64,000 bases of DNA, from positions 1,488,001 through 1,552,000 of the forward strand of contig NZ_CP168083.1 in the NCBI RefSeq assembly GCF_049478495.1. Reading direction: 5' to 3'. This stretch comes from P36-A1 sp049478495 (GTDB taxonomy: Bacteria > Bacillota_I > Bacilli_A > JAJDGJ01). Of the stretch, positions 34,070-43,787 are shown piece by piece. A model generated the notes under the pieces. It was given only the letters and a program-made list of their open reading frames with translations. It searched no databases and was not told the origin of the DNA. The stretch's first letter is position 1. Each line of letters begins with the position of its first letter. The translations under genes were made by a program, and so were the position numbers.

Positions 34070-36772
34070 TTAGTTTTTTCTTTTTTTATCTAAGTAAACA
34101 CTTACTATTAATGCAATAGACATGAACATAATACTATAAAGAATTATATAATTACCTGTACTTGGTAAGTATGTTTCTGTATCATCATTATCTGTTGCGA
34201 TATTTGATGTTTGATCTGTATCACTTTCATTAACAATGTTATTTACATCTGTTAAGTTAGTATCATTATTTGAATCAACATCACTATCTGTAATTATTTC
34301 ATCTTTTTCATTAGTTGTTGTTTCTTTTTCAACATAGTAGATTTCGATATCTTTATCTTTAGTGATATTTGTAATCTCAATTGTTTCACTACTATCTGTT
34401 ACATTAGATCCTTCTCTACTTAGCTTATTTGCTTCTTTTCTTGTAATCTTATAGTCTTTATATTCGTGGAGATTTGTATCTACACCTTGTTCTGGTAGTT
34501 TATTAACTGTATGAGATTCACCTTCTCTAATACTAGCATCTTCCAATTTATGTAATTCAGTTTTTTCTACTCCAACAGAATCTACAAGTACATATCTAAC
34601 ATTTACATTTAAGAATGATACTTGTTTATAGTAAACATTGATTGTAGTATCACTTGTAATATTATCTAATACTAATTTACCATCTTCTAATTCGTATTGA
34701 TTATCATCACCAACTTTTATTAGCTCATAAAGAACACCGTCTTTTGTGATTTCATTTTCAATTTCAGCATTGAAGTTTCCATAATAATTAATATCTTCAT
34801 TTACCGAAGTCATTATTTCACTACTATTTTCATCTTCTAAAAAGTTTACTGTTACTTTATTATTCATAACTTCATAGTACACATTGATTACTAAATCATC
34901 TTTAATTTTTTCTATCTTAAGCTTAGAATTTTGATTTAAAAAATGTTCATTATTATTACTATCTATGATATTTACTAATTTGTATCTTGTATCATTAGCA
35001 TTTACTTCATCATTAATAATCATTTTAAATTTTTCGTGATGATCAATTGTTTCTTCTTTTGTATCTAATATTTGATCTTTAGTAGCATTATCTAAGAAAT
35101 TAACTTTTACATTACTAGTCTTAATAGTATAATACGCTATAAACGTTTCATTTTTATCTATTTTTGTAATAAGTTGACTATTTTTATCTAACTGTACTTC
35201 CTTACCATTATTTACAACTTTAACTAAATTATATTCTTTTTTAGTATAATCACTTGTAATAGGATTTTGAATTTTTACATTCAATCCTTCATCTTGTTTT
35301 ATTTGTAATTTTTTATCATCTTTTAACTTATAATCAGTACCTTCTTTTAAATACTTTATAGTAACATCATATTTCACTTTTTTATAGTATAATTTTATGT
35401 TTCTATTTTTTGTAGTGTTTGCAATTGTAATTTTATGATCAGTTAGTGATATTTCTTTTCCATCAAGTTTAGCTTTTACAAATTCATATTTTTTATTTTT
35501 TATATAAATTATGTTATCTACATAAAATTTAAATTCTTTATCATGTGATACCATACGATCTTCTGAATCTCTTAATGTTTCATCATCTTTTTTATCAATA
35601 AATTCAACTTGTACAAGGTGCTTACGTTCTTGATAAGTTGCATTAATAGTTTTATTTTTACTAATTTTATTTAAAACTAATTTCCCTTCTATATATGATA
35701 CATCTTTATCGCAACTTGTTTTAGCACTTTTAAAATCATAAGTCTTTCCATTACTTTTAAGAGTTTTTAAAATGTCAAAATTTAAGTTATTTCCTTCTGT
35801 AATTGTTACAGTACTTGCTTTTTCTATTGAATTACTATTATTGTCTAAGTAATTAATAGTTACTTTATAGTCTTTCTTTTTATAACATGCTGTATATGTC
35901 TTATCTTTTCTTACATTTTTTATTTCATGTTGATTACCAGAAAATTGTACTTCTTTTTGATCATTATCATACAATTTATCAATTATAAAACCATCTATTT
36001 CAGAAGGTATATTCTTAGTTACTGATCCATTATTAGCAACTTTACTTGTTATTGGAGCTTTTACTTTTTCATCTGTTGAACATTTTTTATATTTCATAGT
36101 AACTTGATGAGATTTTTTAATAAAGTTAACTGTAATTGTAGTATTTCTTCTTATAGTTGATCGGTATGTCTGATTTGTAAAGGTAATGTTTTGTCCATTA
36201 CTATTAGCACTATCATATCTGTATAAACTAGTATCAGTATACTTACCAAATCTTTTATTAACTGTTAAACTGCTACCACTTTTTACAGTTTTAATATCAG
36301 ATAAACATGTACTTGAATTATCTTTAACACAATATTTTATTGTAACTGTATAGTTGTTTTCTCTTCTGCTATCAACAGTATTTTGTTCACTGTTATTTTT
36401 AGAAACATCTTGTTTTTCTTCAACTACTATTGTTTCATTTTTCTCTTCTTTAACAACTTCGTTTGTTTCTTTTTCTTTATTCTTTTCTTCAACAACTTCT
36501 TTTTTCTCTGGTTGTTTTAGTGTAGGCTCTTTGGCTTCTACTTTAGGGGGTTCTTTTTCTGCATTTAGCTGTTCTTTTAATTCTTCAGCTTGCTCTTTTT
36601 TCTTTGCATGTTCTGCATCTTCAATTTCTTTTTCTTCATTCATTTTTTGAGTTTGAGCAACATGTTCTTGATAATTTTGAGTTGTAGCTGTTATTACTTG
36701 CGAAGCAAAGTTAACATCAACAACTAAAAAGAATACCATTAATAGGCTCATTATTTTTTTAAGTGTTCTCAT
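34070..36772 (-). CDS. LPXTG-anchored surface protein with MucBP-like repeats (paralogue 2)
   Basis: 900-residue wall-anchored protein. Signal peptide core LLMVFFLVVDVNFA (about residues 10-23), then about 100 Glu/Lys-rich residues likely forming an extended coil, then about eight to nine repeats of 65 to 80 residues (V-x-I-x-Y start, YYKK-type end), then an Asp/Asn/Thr-rich spacer and the sorting signal LPSTG at 869-873 with a hydrophobic segment and Lys/Arg tail. Its first repeat (with two Cys) and last repeat (HEYKDYKI) correspond to those of the 671-residue neighbour. Likely an adhesin or mucus-binding stalk. GAGGAG precedes ATG. Confidence 0.85.
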   Translation of the reverse strand: MRTLKKIMSLLMVFFLVVDVNFASQVITATTQNYQEHVAQTQKMNEEKEIEDAEHAKKKEQAEELKEQLNAEKEPPKVEAKEPTLKQPEKKEVVEEKNKEKETNEVVKEEKNETIVVEEKQDVSKNNSEQNTVDSRRENNYTVTIKYCVKDNSSTCLSDIKTVKSGSSLTVNKRFGKYTDTSLYRYDSANSNGQNITFTNQTYRSTIRRNTTITVNFIKKSHQVTMKYKKCSTDEKVKAPITSKVANNGSVTKNIPSEIDGFIIDKLYDNDQKEVQFSGNQHEIKNVRKDKTYTACYKKKDYKVTINYLDNNSNSIEKASTVTITEGNNLNFDILKTLKSNGKTYDFKSAKTSCDKDVSYIEGKLVLNKISKNKTINATYQERKHLVQVEFIDKKDDETLRDSEDRMVSHDKEFKFYVDNIIYIKNKKYEFVKAKLDGKEISLTDHKITIANTTKNRNIKLYYKKVKYDVTIKYLKEGTDYKLKDDKKLQIKQDEGLNVKIQNPITSDYTKKEYNLVKVVNNGKEVQLDKNSQLITKIDKNETFIAYYTIKTSNVKVNFLDNATKDQILDTKEETIDHHEKFKMIINDEVNANDTRYKLVNIIDSNNNEHFLNQNSKLKIEKIKDDLVINVYYEVMNNKVTVNFLEDENSSEIMTSVNEDINYYGNFNAEIENEITKDGVLYELIKVGDDNQYELEDGKLVLDNITSDTTINVYYKQVSFLNVNVRYVLVDSVGVEKTELHKLEDASIREGESHTVNKLPEQGVDTNLHEYKDYKITRKEANKLSREGSNVTDSSETIEITNITKDKDIEIYYVEKETTTNEKDEIITDSDVDSNNDTNLTDVNNIVNESDTDQTSNIATDNDDTETYLPSTGNYIILYSIMFMSIALIVSVYLDKKRKN

Positions 36773-37136
36773 TCTATCTCCTCATAAATTGTATTTTGGT
36801 TACGAAATACCAGTTCCCGACTGTTTTACTTTAATGTATGTATTCAGTAACAGTTTGAGTATAGCAACTAATTGATATATAAACAATACTTATGCATAGT
36901 TTATTTTTTTCACTTAATTTGCATTAATATCGTATTTTTAGGAGTGTTTTGCTATTTGTTGAATATAAAATCACTTATTTATACTCATATAGTTAACTTT
37001 CTATATAATTCATTTATATATGTAACAGTCTGTATTTTTAATGAATTATCTACATATTTAGTATATTTGTTAGCTTATACTATTACCTTTAATTTAAAAC
37101 AAAAATTCATAATATTAAAAAGATGATTTTGAGCAT
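36773..37136. other. Upstream region of the LPSTG gene, no supported gene
   Basis: About 360 bases. It should carry the minus-strand promoter of the surface protein. An 84-codon hydrophobic frame at 36872-37126 has no ribosome binding site and looks like chance reading of A/T-rich DNA. Confidence 0.4.
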
Positions 37137-37173
37137 AAAAAAAGTCTACAGTTAGTATAACTTTTAGACTTTA
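37137..37173 (-). terminator. Terminator of the DUF1622 operon
   Basis: On the minus strand AAAGTCTA / TAGACTTT closes a loop of about 16 bases and is followed by T-run. Confidence 0.75.
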
Positions 37174-37178
37174 TATTT

Positions 37179-37628
37179 TTACTTATTTTCTGTTGTTGTT
37201 TCTGTTGTTTCTGTATTTACTCTACTCATCCTTCTAGATACACTTGGAATGTAGAAATCATTTAGTTCTCCATCTTTTAAAAGTTTTGCACTGTGCAATG
37301 CTTCTCTAAAATCTTTTTCTAAGAAAAAAGAAATTAATGTTCTTACAACAACAACTACTACTAATATCATTAATTCTGTCTGATCTGGACTTACTATTAA
37401 TAATATTATATCTGCTACAATAAATAATTCTAAACCTAATAAAATATATGTTGCTAGATATGCTCTAATATTTTCTTTATAAACGATTTGTTCTAGATCA
37501 TTGAATTTTGCAAACTCTACTTTTACTAGTTTTATTAATGATAATACTACTCCCCACATCATTATTATTACTGCAGCTCCATCTACAAAGTACTTGCAAA
37601 TGTTGATAATCATTTTGATTGTTTCCAT
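37179..37628 (-). CDS. DUF1622-family membrane protein
   Basis: 149-residue protein with three membrane segments. The middle LATYILLGLELFIVADIILLI and the later VVVVRTLISFFLEKDFRE fit DUF1622. The C-terminus is Thr/Glu-rich (TETTETTTENK) and probably disordered. Function is unknown in the family. It is the last gene of a four-gene same-strand run (carbonic anhydrase-like, YczE-like, flavoprotein, DUF1622) with overlaps or tiny gaps. Confidence 0.8.
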   Translation of the reverse strand: METIKMIINICKYFVDGAAVIIMMWGVVLSLIKLVKVEFAKFNDLEQIVYKENIRAYLATYILLGLELFIVADIILLIVSPDQTELMILVVVVVVRTLISFFLEKDFREALHSAKLLKDGELNDFYIPSVSRRMSRVNTETTETTTENK

Positions 37629-37629
37629 C

Positions 37630-38187
37630 TTAAACCCCTAAAAATTTTCTAATGCTTGAAATTTCTTCTGCATATTCTTCTAATATTTCTTCCATACTTA
37701 ATCTATCTGTTTTTTTAACATGTAATGTTTCTACCTCATGGGCATTTATATGTCTAAAGATTACATGATCGATTGGTTTAAACGAATCGAATTGTGTTGG
37801 ATAATTATTACCACCAGTAATAATTGATAGTCCTTTTTTATCTTTAAATGGTAATGGTTTTTTAAACTCGTATTTTACAGCAAATACTGTTTGTAGTCTT
37901 GATATAGCTTGTAACAGTTTAGCTGAATATGTACTAAAATGAATTGGACTCACTAATGCTACTACGTCAGCATCATCCATATCTTTTACCATTGCTTGAA
38001 AATCATCTTTTATTACACATTCATTAAAATGTGTAAAACAATATTTACAATCTATACAAGCTGCAATTTTATCATGATATGCTGAATAGACTTTGATATC
38101 TGCTTGTATATCTTTAATTACATGATTAAATAATTGCATGCTTATTCCATTTTTATGTGGTGATCCATTAATTACTACTATCTTCAT
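37630..38187 (-). CDS. Flavodoxin-fold iron-sulfur flavoprotein / NAD(P)H-dependent FMN reductase
   Basis: 185 residues. KIVVINGSPHKNGIS is the FMN phosphate-binding opening of this family, and ACIDCKYCF plus a later Cys (ECVIKDD) form the cysteine cluster of multimeric flavodoxin WrbA-like iron-sulfur flavoproteins. VSPIHFSTYSAKLLQAISRL is the next FMN-contact region. It probably acts as a small cytoplasmic redox carrier. Overlaps the upstream YczE-like gene by 20 bases. Confidence 0.82.
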   Translation of the reverse strand: MKIVVINGSPHKNGISMQLFNHVIKDIQADIKVYSAYHDKIAACIDCKYCFTHFNECVIKDDFQAMVKDMDDADVVALVSPIHFSTYSAKLLQAISRLQTVFAVKYEFKKPLPFKDKKGLSIITGGNNYPTQFDSFKPIDHVIFRHINAHEVETLHVKKTDRLSMEEILEEYAEEISSIRKFLGV

Positions 38188-38845
38188 TAGCTAATATCCC
38201 CTTTTCTTTATTAAAGAAATCTAAAAAAGTCATCTGTTTTGTTATTTTAGGATCAAATTGGAAAATATTAAAGAATATATCTATAAAGTATCCTACGAAT
38301 ATTAAAGATATAAATGTTCCTACTCCAAAGTTTCCACCTAATATGATTCCAGTTATTAATACTACTGCTTCTATAGCTGGTTTCACAAACTTAGTATCTT
38401 TTTTGTACTTATGTACTATTCCCATAATTAGTGCATCTCTAGCCCCTGCTCCATAAGTTGATTTTAAATATAGTGCAGTTCCTGCTGCTAATATAATTGC
38501 TCCTGAAACATTCATTATAACACCTATATAAAAATTTGGTGCAACTGGTACTAATGGCATCATTATATCAATTGCTATTCCCATGTACATTATATTAAAT
38601 ATTGTACCTGGTCCTGGAAAGATTTTTATTAGTGCTGATAATGCTAATATACAGTAACCAACATATATGCTTGCTTGTCCAAAGCTTATTCCTAGCTTAC
38701 TTGACAATCCTTGGTGAAAAACGTCCCATGGTTGTACACCAATTTCTGCTTTCATTATTAAAGCGACTCCCAAAGTCATAATATTTACTCCAATAAATAA
38801 AAACAAGCATCTTTTAATTGTTAGTATTAATAGCTCTTTGTTCAT
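38168..38845 (-). CDS. YczE/YitT-type integral membrane protein
   Basis: 225-residue protein with five to six membrane segments. GVALIMKAEIGVQPWDVFHQGLS is typical of YczE-like proteins, as is STYGAGARDALIMG. ATG 38845 is preferred to the preceding TTG. The family is sometimes linked to transport, but no activity is established. Starts 4 bases after the stop of the upstream gamma-carbonic anhydrase-like gene. Confidence 0.8.
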   Translation of the reverse strand: MNKELLILTIKRCLFLFIGVNIMTLGVALIMKAEIGVQPWDVFHQGLSSKLGISFGQASIYVGYCILALSALIKIFPGPGTIFNIMYMGIAIDIMMPLVPVAPNFYIGVIMNVSGAIILAAGTALYLKSTYGAGARDALIMGIVHKYKKDTKFVKPAIEAVVLITGIILGGNFGVGTFISLIFVGYFIDIFFNIFQFDPKITKQMTFLDFFNKEKGILANEDSSN

Positions 38846-38848
38846 CAA

Positions 38849-39376
38849 TTAATCCTCTATTAGTTTTACTTCAGTTCTATATTCTTGAGCTAAGTCTGCA
38901 TAATGAGATCCATTTTCAATTATATATTTTTTATCTGCTTCACTAACTGGTCTAATTGCCTTTGCTGGTCTACCAACTATTAGCATTCCTTCTTCAAAAT
39001 CATGTCCTTTAGTTACTAGTGATCCAGCACCTACTAAACACCCCTTAGGTATCACAACACCATTAAGTAAAGTGCTTCCCATTCCTATCATACAATAATC
39101 ACCAATAACAGCTCCATGAATAATACATCCATGACCTATTGTTGTATATTTACCAATTTCCACTGGATATGGTTCATCGTTATGAATAGCTGTTAACTCT
39201 TGTACATTTGCACCTTCTTTTATTGTAACAGGCGCTAAATCTCCACGAATTGTGGCATTATACCAAATGTTTGCTTTTGCTTCTATATTTACTTCTCCAA
39301 TAATTTTTACACCATCTAATACTACTGCATCCTTATGAATACTAGGTGTTTTACCCTTAAATGAATAACATTTCAT
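38849..39376 (-). CDS. Gamma-carbonic anhydrase-like hexapeptide-repeat protein
   Basis: 175-residue left-handed beta-helix protein of the YrdA/PaaY group. WYNATIRGDLAPVTI, HNDEPYPVEIG, TIGHGCIIHG are present and provide the three metal-binding histidines; MIGMGSTLLNGVVI continues the hexapeptide repeat. These trimeric proteins bind zinc or iron, but many members lack carbonic anhydrase activity, so I call only the family. First gene of a four-gene run, with AAGGAG before ATG. Confidence 0.88.
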   Translation of the reverse strand: MKCYSFKGKTPSIHKDAVVLDGVKIIGEVNIEAKANIWYNATIRGDLAPVTIKEGANVQELTAIHNDEPYPVEIGKYTTIGHGCIIHGAVIGDYCMIGMGSTLLNGVVIPKGCLVGAGSLVTKGHDFEEGMLIVGRPAKAIRPVSEADKKYIIENGSHYADLAQEYRTEVKLIED

Positions 39377-39519
39377 TTAAATCAACTCCTTCTATTAAAT
39401 TATAACATATAATTATAATTTTTTTTATAAAATATCGACAATATTATATTTTTAAATATCAGAATTATAAATAATATCTTTGAATAAATTATTATTATTT
39501 ATTTAATTTTTTTCACAAA

Positions 39520-39554
39520 AAAAAGCATCAACTCTTGTGAGTTAGATGCTTTTT
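39520..39554 (-). terminator. Terminator after the radical SAM gene
   Basis: AAAAAGCATC-AACTC / GAGTT-GATGCTTTTT hairpin just beyond the minus-strand stop codon, with T-run on the minus strand. Confidence 0.8.
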
Positions 39555-39558
39555 GGTA

Positions 39559-40500
39559 TTATTGATAGTTATCACCTTGTGCTATATCGTGTAGTGCCAT
39601 GTATTTATCTATTGAATTTAAAACATTACCTTTATTTAATGACCATAATGGTGCTACAAGTTCTTCTACTTTTCCATCACCAGTTAGTCTTTGAATTACT
39701 ACATCCTTATTTAGATAAGTTAGTTGTTTAACTACTAATTCAACATATTCTTCTAAACTTAGTAATGGCCAAGGATTTTCAATATATTGATTTGCCATTT
39801 TAGTATCTTTTAATAAATGTAACATATGTATTTTCACAGCATGAATATTAGGTATCTTAGCGATTCTTTTAACATTTTCTAACATCATTTCTTTAGTTTC
39901 TGTTGGTAATCCATTTATCATATGGATACAAACTTTAATATCTGTTTGATTTAACCTATTCATTGTATCTACAAAAACTTCATAATCATATCCTCTATTA
40001 AAAGATTTAGCACTTTGATCATAAGTTGTTTGTAGACCCATTTCGACCCAGATGTCTTTTTTTGTAGTTAATGATTGTAAGTAAGTTATTATTTCATCTG
40101 ATAAACAATCAGGTCTTGTTGCAATTGAGATTGCTTTTACTTCATCTATTAAAGAGAATGGTTCAAATGTTTCTTTTAATACTTTAAGTGGTGCATAAGT
40201 ATTAGTATATGCTTGAAAGTATGCAATATAGTCTGAATCAGGCCATTTATGTTTTACTCTTTCTTTGATATTTTTATATTGTAATGCTAGATCATCTTTT
40301 ATATTACCTGCAAAATCGCCACTACCTAAAGCTGAACAAAAAGTGCATCCTCCAAATCCTGCACTACCATCTCTATTCGGGCATCCAAAATTGGTATTTA
40401 AACTTATTTTTGCTACTTTTTTTCCATATGTTTTCTTTAAATAATAACTAAAAGTATAATATCTTTTATTATCACAACTATTTTCAAATCTATTTTTCAT
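39559..40500 (-). CDS. YtqA-like radical SAM protein (TIGR01212 family)
   Basis: 313-residue radical SAM enzyme. Cysteines for the 4Fe-4S cluster lie in FGCPNRDG and GGCTFCSALG; AISIATRPDCL and WVEMGLQTTYDQSAK are further family marks. TIGR01212 proteins lie beside rRNA or tRNA functions in many Bacillota, but their reaction is not established to my knowledge. Ten bases after the aldehyde dehydrogenase stop on the same strand. Confidence 0.87.
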   Translation of the reverse strand: MKNRFENSCDNKRYYTFSYYLKKTYGKKVAKISLNTNFGCPNRDGSAGFGGCTFCSALGSGDFAGNIKDDLALQYKNIKERVKHKWPDSDYIAYFQAYTNTYAPLKVLKETFEPFSLIDEVKAISIATRPDCLSDEIITYLQSLTTKKDIWVEMGLQTTYDQSAKSFNRGYDYEVFVDTMNRLNQTDIKVCIHMINGLPTETKEMMLENVKRIAKIPNIHAVKIHMLHLLKDTKMANQYIENPWPLLSLEEYVELVVKQLTYLNKDVVIQRLTGDGKVEELVAPLWSLNKGNVLNSIDKYMALHDIAQGDNYQ

Positions 40501-40509
40501 CTAATCATC

Positions 40510-41871
40510 CTATTTTTTAAAGTATATATTTAATATTTTTTCTTTTATTTTAGTTTGCGGCATTAAATATACTGGCATTGAGAAAGTACTTGGTCTTGAG
40601 ATATAGCCTTTTTCATGTGAAAATGTTTGAAAACTATATTTATTGTGATAGTTGCCAATTCCTGAATTTCCAACTCCACCAAAAGGAATACTTTCACTTG
40701 TTATGTGTAACAGTACATCGTTTATACATCCGCCACCAAAACTTATTTCTTTTATTATTTTCTTTTTTATTTTTATTGATTTTGTAAATAAATATAATGC
40801 TAATGGTTTTTCTTTATCTTTTATGTATTGGATTGCTTCTTCTATGTTTGTATATTCTATAATTGGTAAAAGTGGTCCAAAAATTTCTTCTTGCATAATT
40901 TTAGAATTATGACTTGGATTTTCTACCATGGTAAAACTTATTTTGGTATCATTATAAACTAACTCGTTTAATAATATTTCATTGTCTAATAAATCTAATA
41001 ATCTTTTGTGATGGCTATCATTTATTATTTTTGGATAACTGTAATCATCTATACCATTAATTAAGTATTTATTAGCATAGTATTCTAATCTATTAATAAC
41101 ATCTTTTTTTATAGATTGGTCTACTAGAACATAGTCTGGTGCTATACATGTTTGTCCAGCATTTATTAATTTACCTTCAACAATCTTTTTACATGTTAAA
41201 TCTAAGTTACAATCTTTTGCAATTATTACTGGACTTTTACCACCTAATTCTAATACTACTGGACATAGGTGCTTACTTGCTTTTTCATAAACAATTTGGC
41301 CAACTTTACTACTTCCTGTAAAAAATATCATATCAAATTTCTCATTTAATAATTTATCTGTAAAGCAACTATCTCCTGTAACAATTGAAAAGTCTTCTGG
41401 CTTAAAATACTTTGGTATTAGTTGTTTTAAAAGATTTTCAGTTGCTTTAGCTATTTCACTTGGCTTAAGTAACACTGTATTTCCAGCAGCTAATGAAGCA
41501 ATACTTGGTTGTAATGATAATAATATTGGATAATTCCATGGTGCTATTATTAAGGTATTTCCATAGGGTTCATTAACTGTATAATTTCTTGCTGGTAATA
41601 AATGTAGTGTTGGCTTTTTTAATCTTGGTTTACTGTAAAAACTAAGATTTCTTTGTAGATGTTTGATTTCTTTATACAATAAAGCTAGTTCTGTTGTAAA
41701 TGTTTGATAGTTATCTTTATTTAAGTCTTGATATACTGCATCATATATTAATTCAGTATTTTCTTCTAGCATTAATTTCATTTGTCTAAGCATATTGTAG
41801 CGGTGTGTAATATCTTTTGTCTTATTAGTATTAAAATAGTCTTTTTGTTTTTTTATTATTTCTTGATACAT
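40510..41871 (-). CDS. Aldehyde dehydrogenase (class 3-like)
   Basis: 453-residue NAD(P)-dependent aldehyde dehydrogenase. IIAPWNYPILLSLQP and FFTGSSKVGQIV are the cofactor segments, the general base Glu is in LELGGKSP, and the nucleophilic Cys in NAGQTCIAPDYV. C-terminal INDVLLHITSESIPFGGVGNSG is typical of the fatty aldehyde dehydrogenase type. Substrate unknown. AGAGGG precedes ATG. Confidence 0.92.
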   Translation of the reverse strand: MYQEIIKKQKDYFNTNKTKDITHRYNMLRQMKLMLEENTELIYDAVYQDLNKDNYQTFTTELALLYKEIKHLQRNLSFYSKPRLKKPTLHLLPARNYTVNEPYGNTLIIAPWNYPILLSLQPSIASLAAGNTVLLKPSEIAKATENLLKQLIPKYFKPEDFSIVTGDSCFTDKLLNEKFDMIFFTGSSKVGQIVYEKASKHLCPVVLELGGKSPVIIAKDCNLDLTCKKIVEGKLINAGQTCIAPDYVLVDQSIKKDVINRLEYYANKYLINGIDDYSYPKIINDSHHKRLLDLLDNEILLNELVYNDTKISFTMVENPSHNSKIMQEEIFGPLLPIIEYTNIEEAIQYIKDKEKPLALYLFTKSIKIKKKIIKEISFGGGCINDVLLHITSESIPFGGVGNSGIGNYHNKYSFQTFSHEKGYISRPSTFSMPVYLMPQTKIKEKILNIYFKK

Positions 41872-41896
41872 AGTATCCCTCTTTTCTTTATTATAA

Positions 41897-42826
41897 TTAT
41901 AGGGACTTTTCTTTAAAGTAATCTAGGATTTGCTTTTTATCTTTGTTCATTTGATTAATTAGTTGTGTTATGTTATCAAAGACTTTTTCACTTCTAATAT
42001 ACTTATAAAATATAACTTCTATTTCTTTTCCATATATATCTTGATCAAAGTCAAATATGTTAGTTTCTATTCTTGTATTAAGATTAAAATTAAAGGTTGG
42101 ATTATGTCCTATATTGGTCATACTATTATAACTTTTTCCATCAACTATAGTTTTGGTAGCATATACTCCATTTTTAGGAATTCGATAGTTAACATCTGGT
42201 AGTAAATTTGCTGTTGGAAAGTTTATTGTACGTCCTCTTTGATTTCCTTCTACTACTATACCTTGCATGCTATAAGGTATTGTTAATAAAGAATTAGCTT
42301 TTTCTATTTCACCATTTAATATTAGCTCATGAATCAAAGATGAACCTATTTTCATTTCATCTATTTTTTCTTGTGAAAGTATGATGGTTTTAAACTCATG
42401 GTACTTACATAGTAATTGAACATTTCCTTCTTTATTTTTACCAAAACCAAAGTCAAATCCACATACTACATATTTTATATTGTTGTTAATTATATATCTT
42501 TGAACAAAGTCTTTGGGATTTATATCTTTAAATGTCTCATCAAACTCTATTAAAAATAATGTGTCTACACCTAAAGATTCTAAGATTGCATATTTTTGTT
42601 TTTGAGATCGTAATATATAATAATTATCGATGTGGTTTACTACTTTTCTTGGAGTAGTATCAAAAGTCATTAAAGCAAATATTAGATTATTTTCTTTAGC
42701 AATTTTACGAGCCATTTTTAAAACTTGTTCATGCGCTTTGTGAATACCATCAAAATTACCTATTGCTACCACATAACCTTTGTCTAGTACATTTTGATAA
42801 TTTGCATTTAGTTTAATAACATTCAT
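41897..42826 (-). CDS. ribF: Bifunctional riboflavin kinase / FAD synthetase RibF
   Basis: 309-residue enzyme that phosphorylates riboflavin to FMN and adenylylates FMN to FAD. N-terminal nucleotidyltransferase domain with AIGNFDGIHKAHEQVL and a C-terminal riboflavin kinase domain with GRTINFPTANL. ATG 42826 overlaps the truB stop as TAATG; the upstream TTG is less likely. truB-ribF is a conserved pair in Bacillota, which supports the call. Confidence 0.95.
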   Translation of the reverse strand: MNVIKLNANYQNVLDKGYVVAIGNFDGIHKAHEQVLKMARKIAKENNLIFALMTFDTTPRKVVNHIDNYYILRSQKQKYAILESLGVDTLFLIEFDETFKDINPKDFVQRYIINNNIKYVVCGFDFGFGKNKEGNVQLLCKYHEFKTIILSQEKIDEMKIGSSLIHELILNGEIEKANSLLTIPYSMQGIVVEGNQRGRTINFPTANLLPDVNYRIPKNGVYATKTIVDGKSYNSMTNIGHNPTFNFNLNTRIETNIFDFDQDIYGKEIEVIFYKYIRSEKVFDNITQLINQMNKDKKQILDYFKEKSL

Positions 42827-43677
42827 TACCAAAGCCCTCTTTTCATTTTTGATATTCCATCAACACTAGCACCATACAGTGCTAATACTTCTTTATCTTT
42901 ATCAACTATTATAAAATCTTTTTCTTTATTAGTTATAATAGGTTTTCCATTTAAGACATCTTTTGCTTCTTGTTCATTTACTTCTAATTTGTCATAATCT
43001 TGTAGTCCTTCATTAATACTAAGCATTTTGAAATCATTTTTTTCAACTTGTTCTAATGTAAATGCATCATTAATATTAAACTGTCCTGATTGTGTTCTTC
43101 TTAGTTTAGTTAAAACTCCTGGATAGCCTAATTCTTTTGAAATGTCATAACATAAAGTTCTTATATATGTACCACTTGAACAATCTACTTTAATACTTAT
43201 TTCATCATCACTAAATTCTAATAACTGTATCTTATTTATAGTTATTTCTCTTGATGGTATTTCAACTTCTTCATTATTTCTAGCATACTCATATAGTTTT
43301 TTTCCATTTACTTTTATAGCACTATATATTGATGGTATTTGTGTTATTTTACCTTCAAAACTTTTCAATACTTCATCTAATCTTTCTAAACTTATATCAT
43401 TTTTATACTCTTTTTTAGAGACTATTTCACCTTCTAAATCTTGTGTTGTTGTTGATACTCCTAATTTAAAGGTTGCTATGTATTGTTTACTATCCATCAC
43501 TAGATAGTTTGATAGTTTAGTTGCTTTATTAATCATAACGACTAAAACACCACTAGCCATTGGGTCTAATGTTCCTGCATGTCCAACTCTACGTGTTTTT
43601 AATATTCTTCTTAGTCTGCTTACGACATCATGGCTACTTAAGCCAAGTTCTTTATCTATTATAATAATTCCGTTCAT
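42826..43677 (-). CDS. truB: tRNA pseudouridine(55) synthase TruB
   Basis: 283-residue enzyme that makes pseudouridine 55 in the T-loop of tRNA. HAGTLDPMASGVL holds the catalytic Asp, and CSSGTYIRTLC and LRRTQSGQF are further motifs. ATG 43677 is chosen for AAAGGTG upstream over GTG 43686. Translation is coupled to ribF. Confidence 0.96.
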   Translation of the reverse strand: MNGIIIIDKELGLSSHDVVSRLRRILKTRRVGHAGTLDPMASGVLVVMINKATKLSNYLVMDSKQYIATFKLGVSTTTQDLEGEIVSKKEYKNDISLERLDEVLKSFEGKITQIPSIYSAIKVNGKKLYEYARNNEEVEIPSREITINKIQLLEFSDDEISIKVDCSSGTYIRTLCYDISKELGYPGVLTKLRRTQSGQFNINDAFTLEQVEKNDFKMLSINEGLQDYDKLEVNEQEAKDVLNGKPIITNKEKDFIIVDKDKEVLALYGASVDGISKMKRGLW

Positions 43678-43787
43678 TTTTATCACCTTTACTTATTTTA
43701 CCATATAAATTGAGTTACAGAAAATTTCTTATCAAATAATAAATTTCTATAAAATATGCTATAATAATAGAGAAGGATGGTGATACT

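Noticed and set aside
36354..36650. 98-residue Ser/Phe-rich plus-strand frame
   Set aside because: Antisense reading of the Glu/Lys-rich coil of the 900-residue surface protein.
36872..37126. 84-codon plus-strand frame in the upstream region of the LPSTG gene
   Set aside because: No ribosome binding site, hydrophobic low-complexity product, typical of chance reading in A/T-rich DNA.
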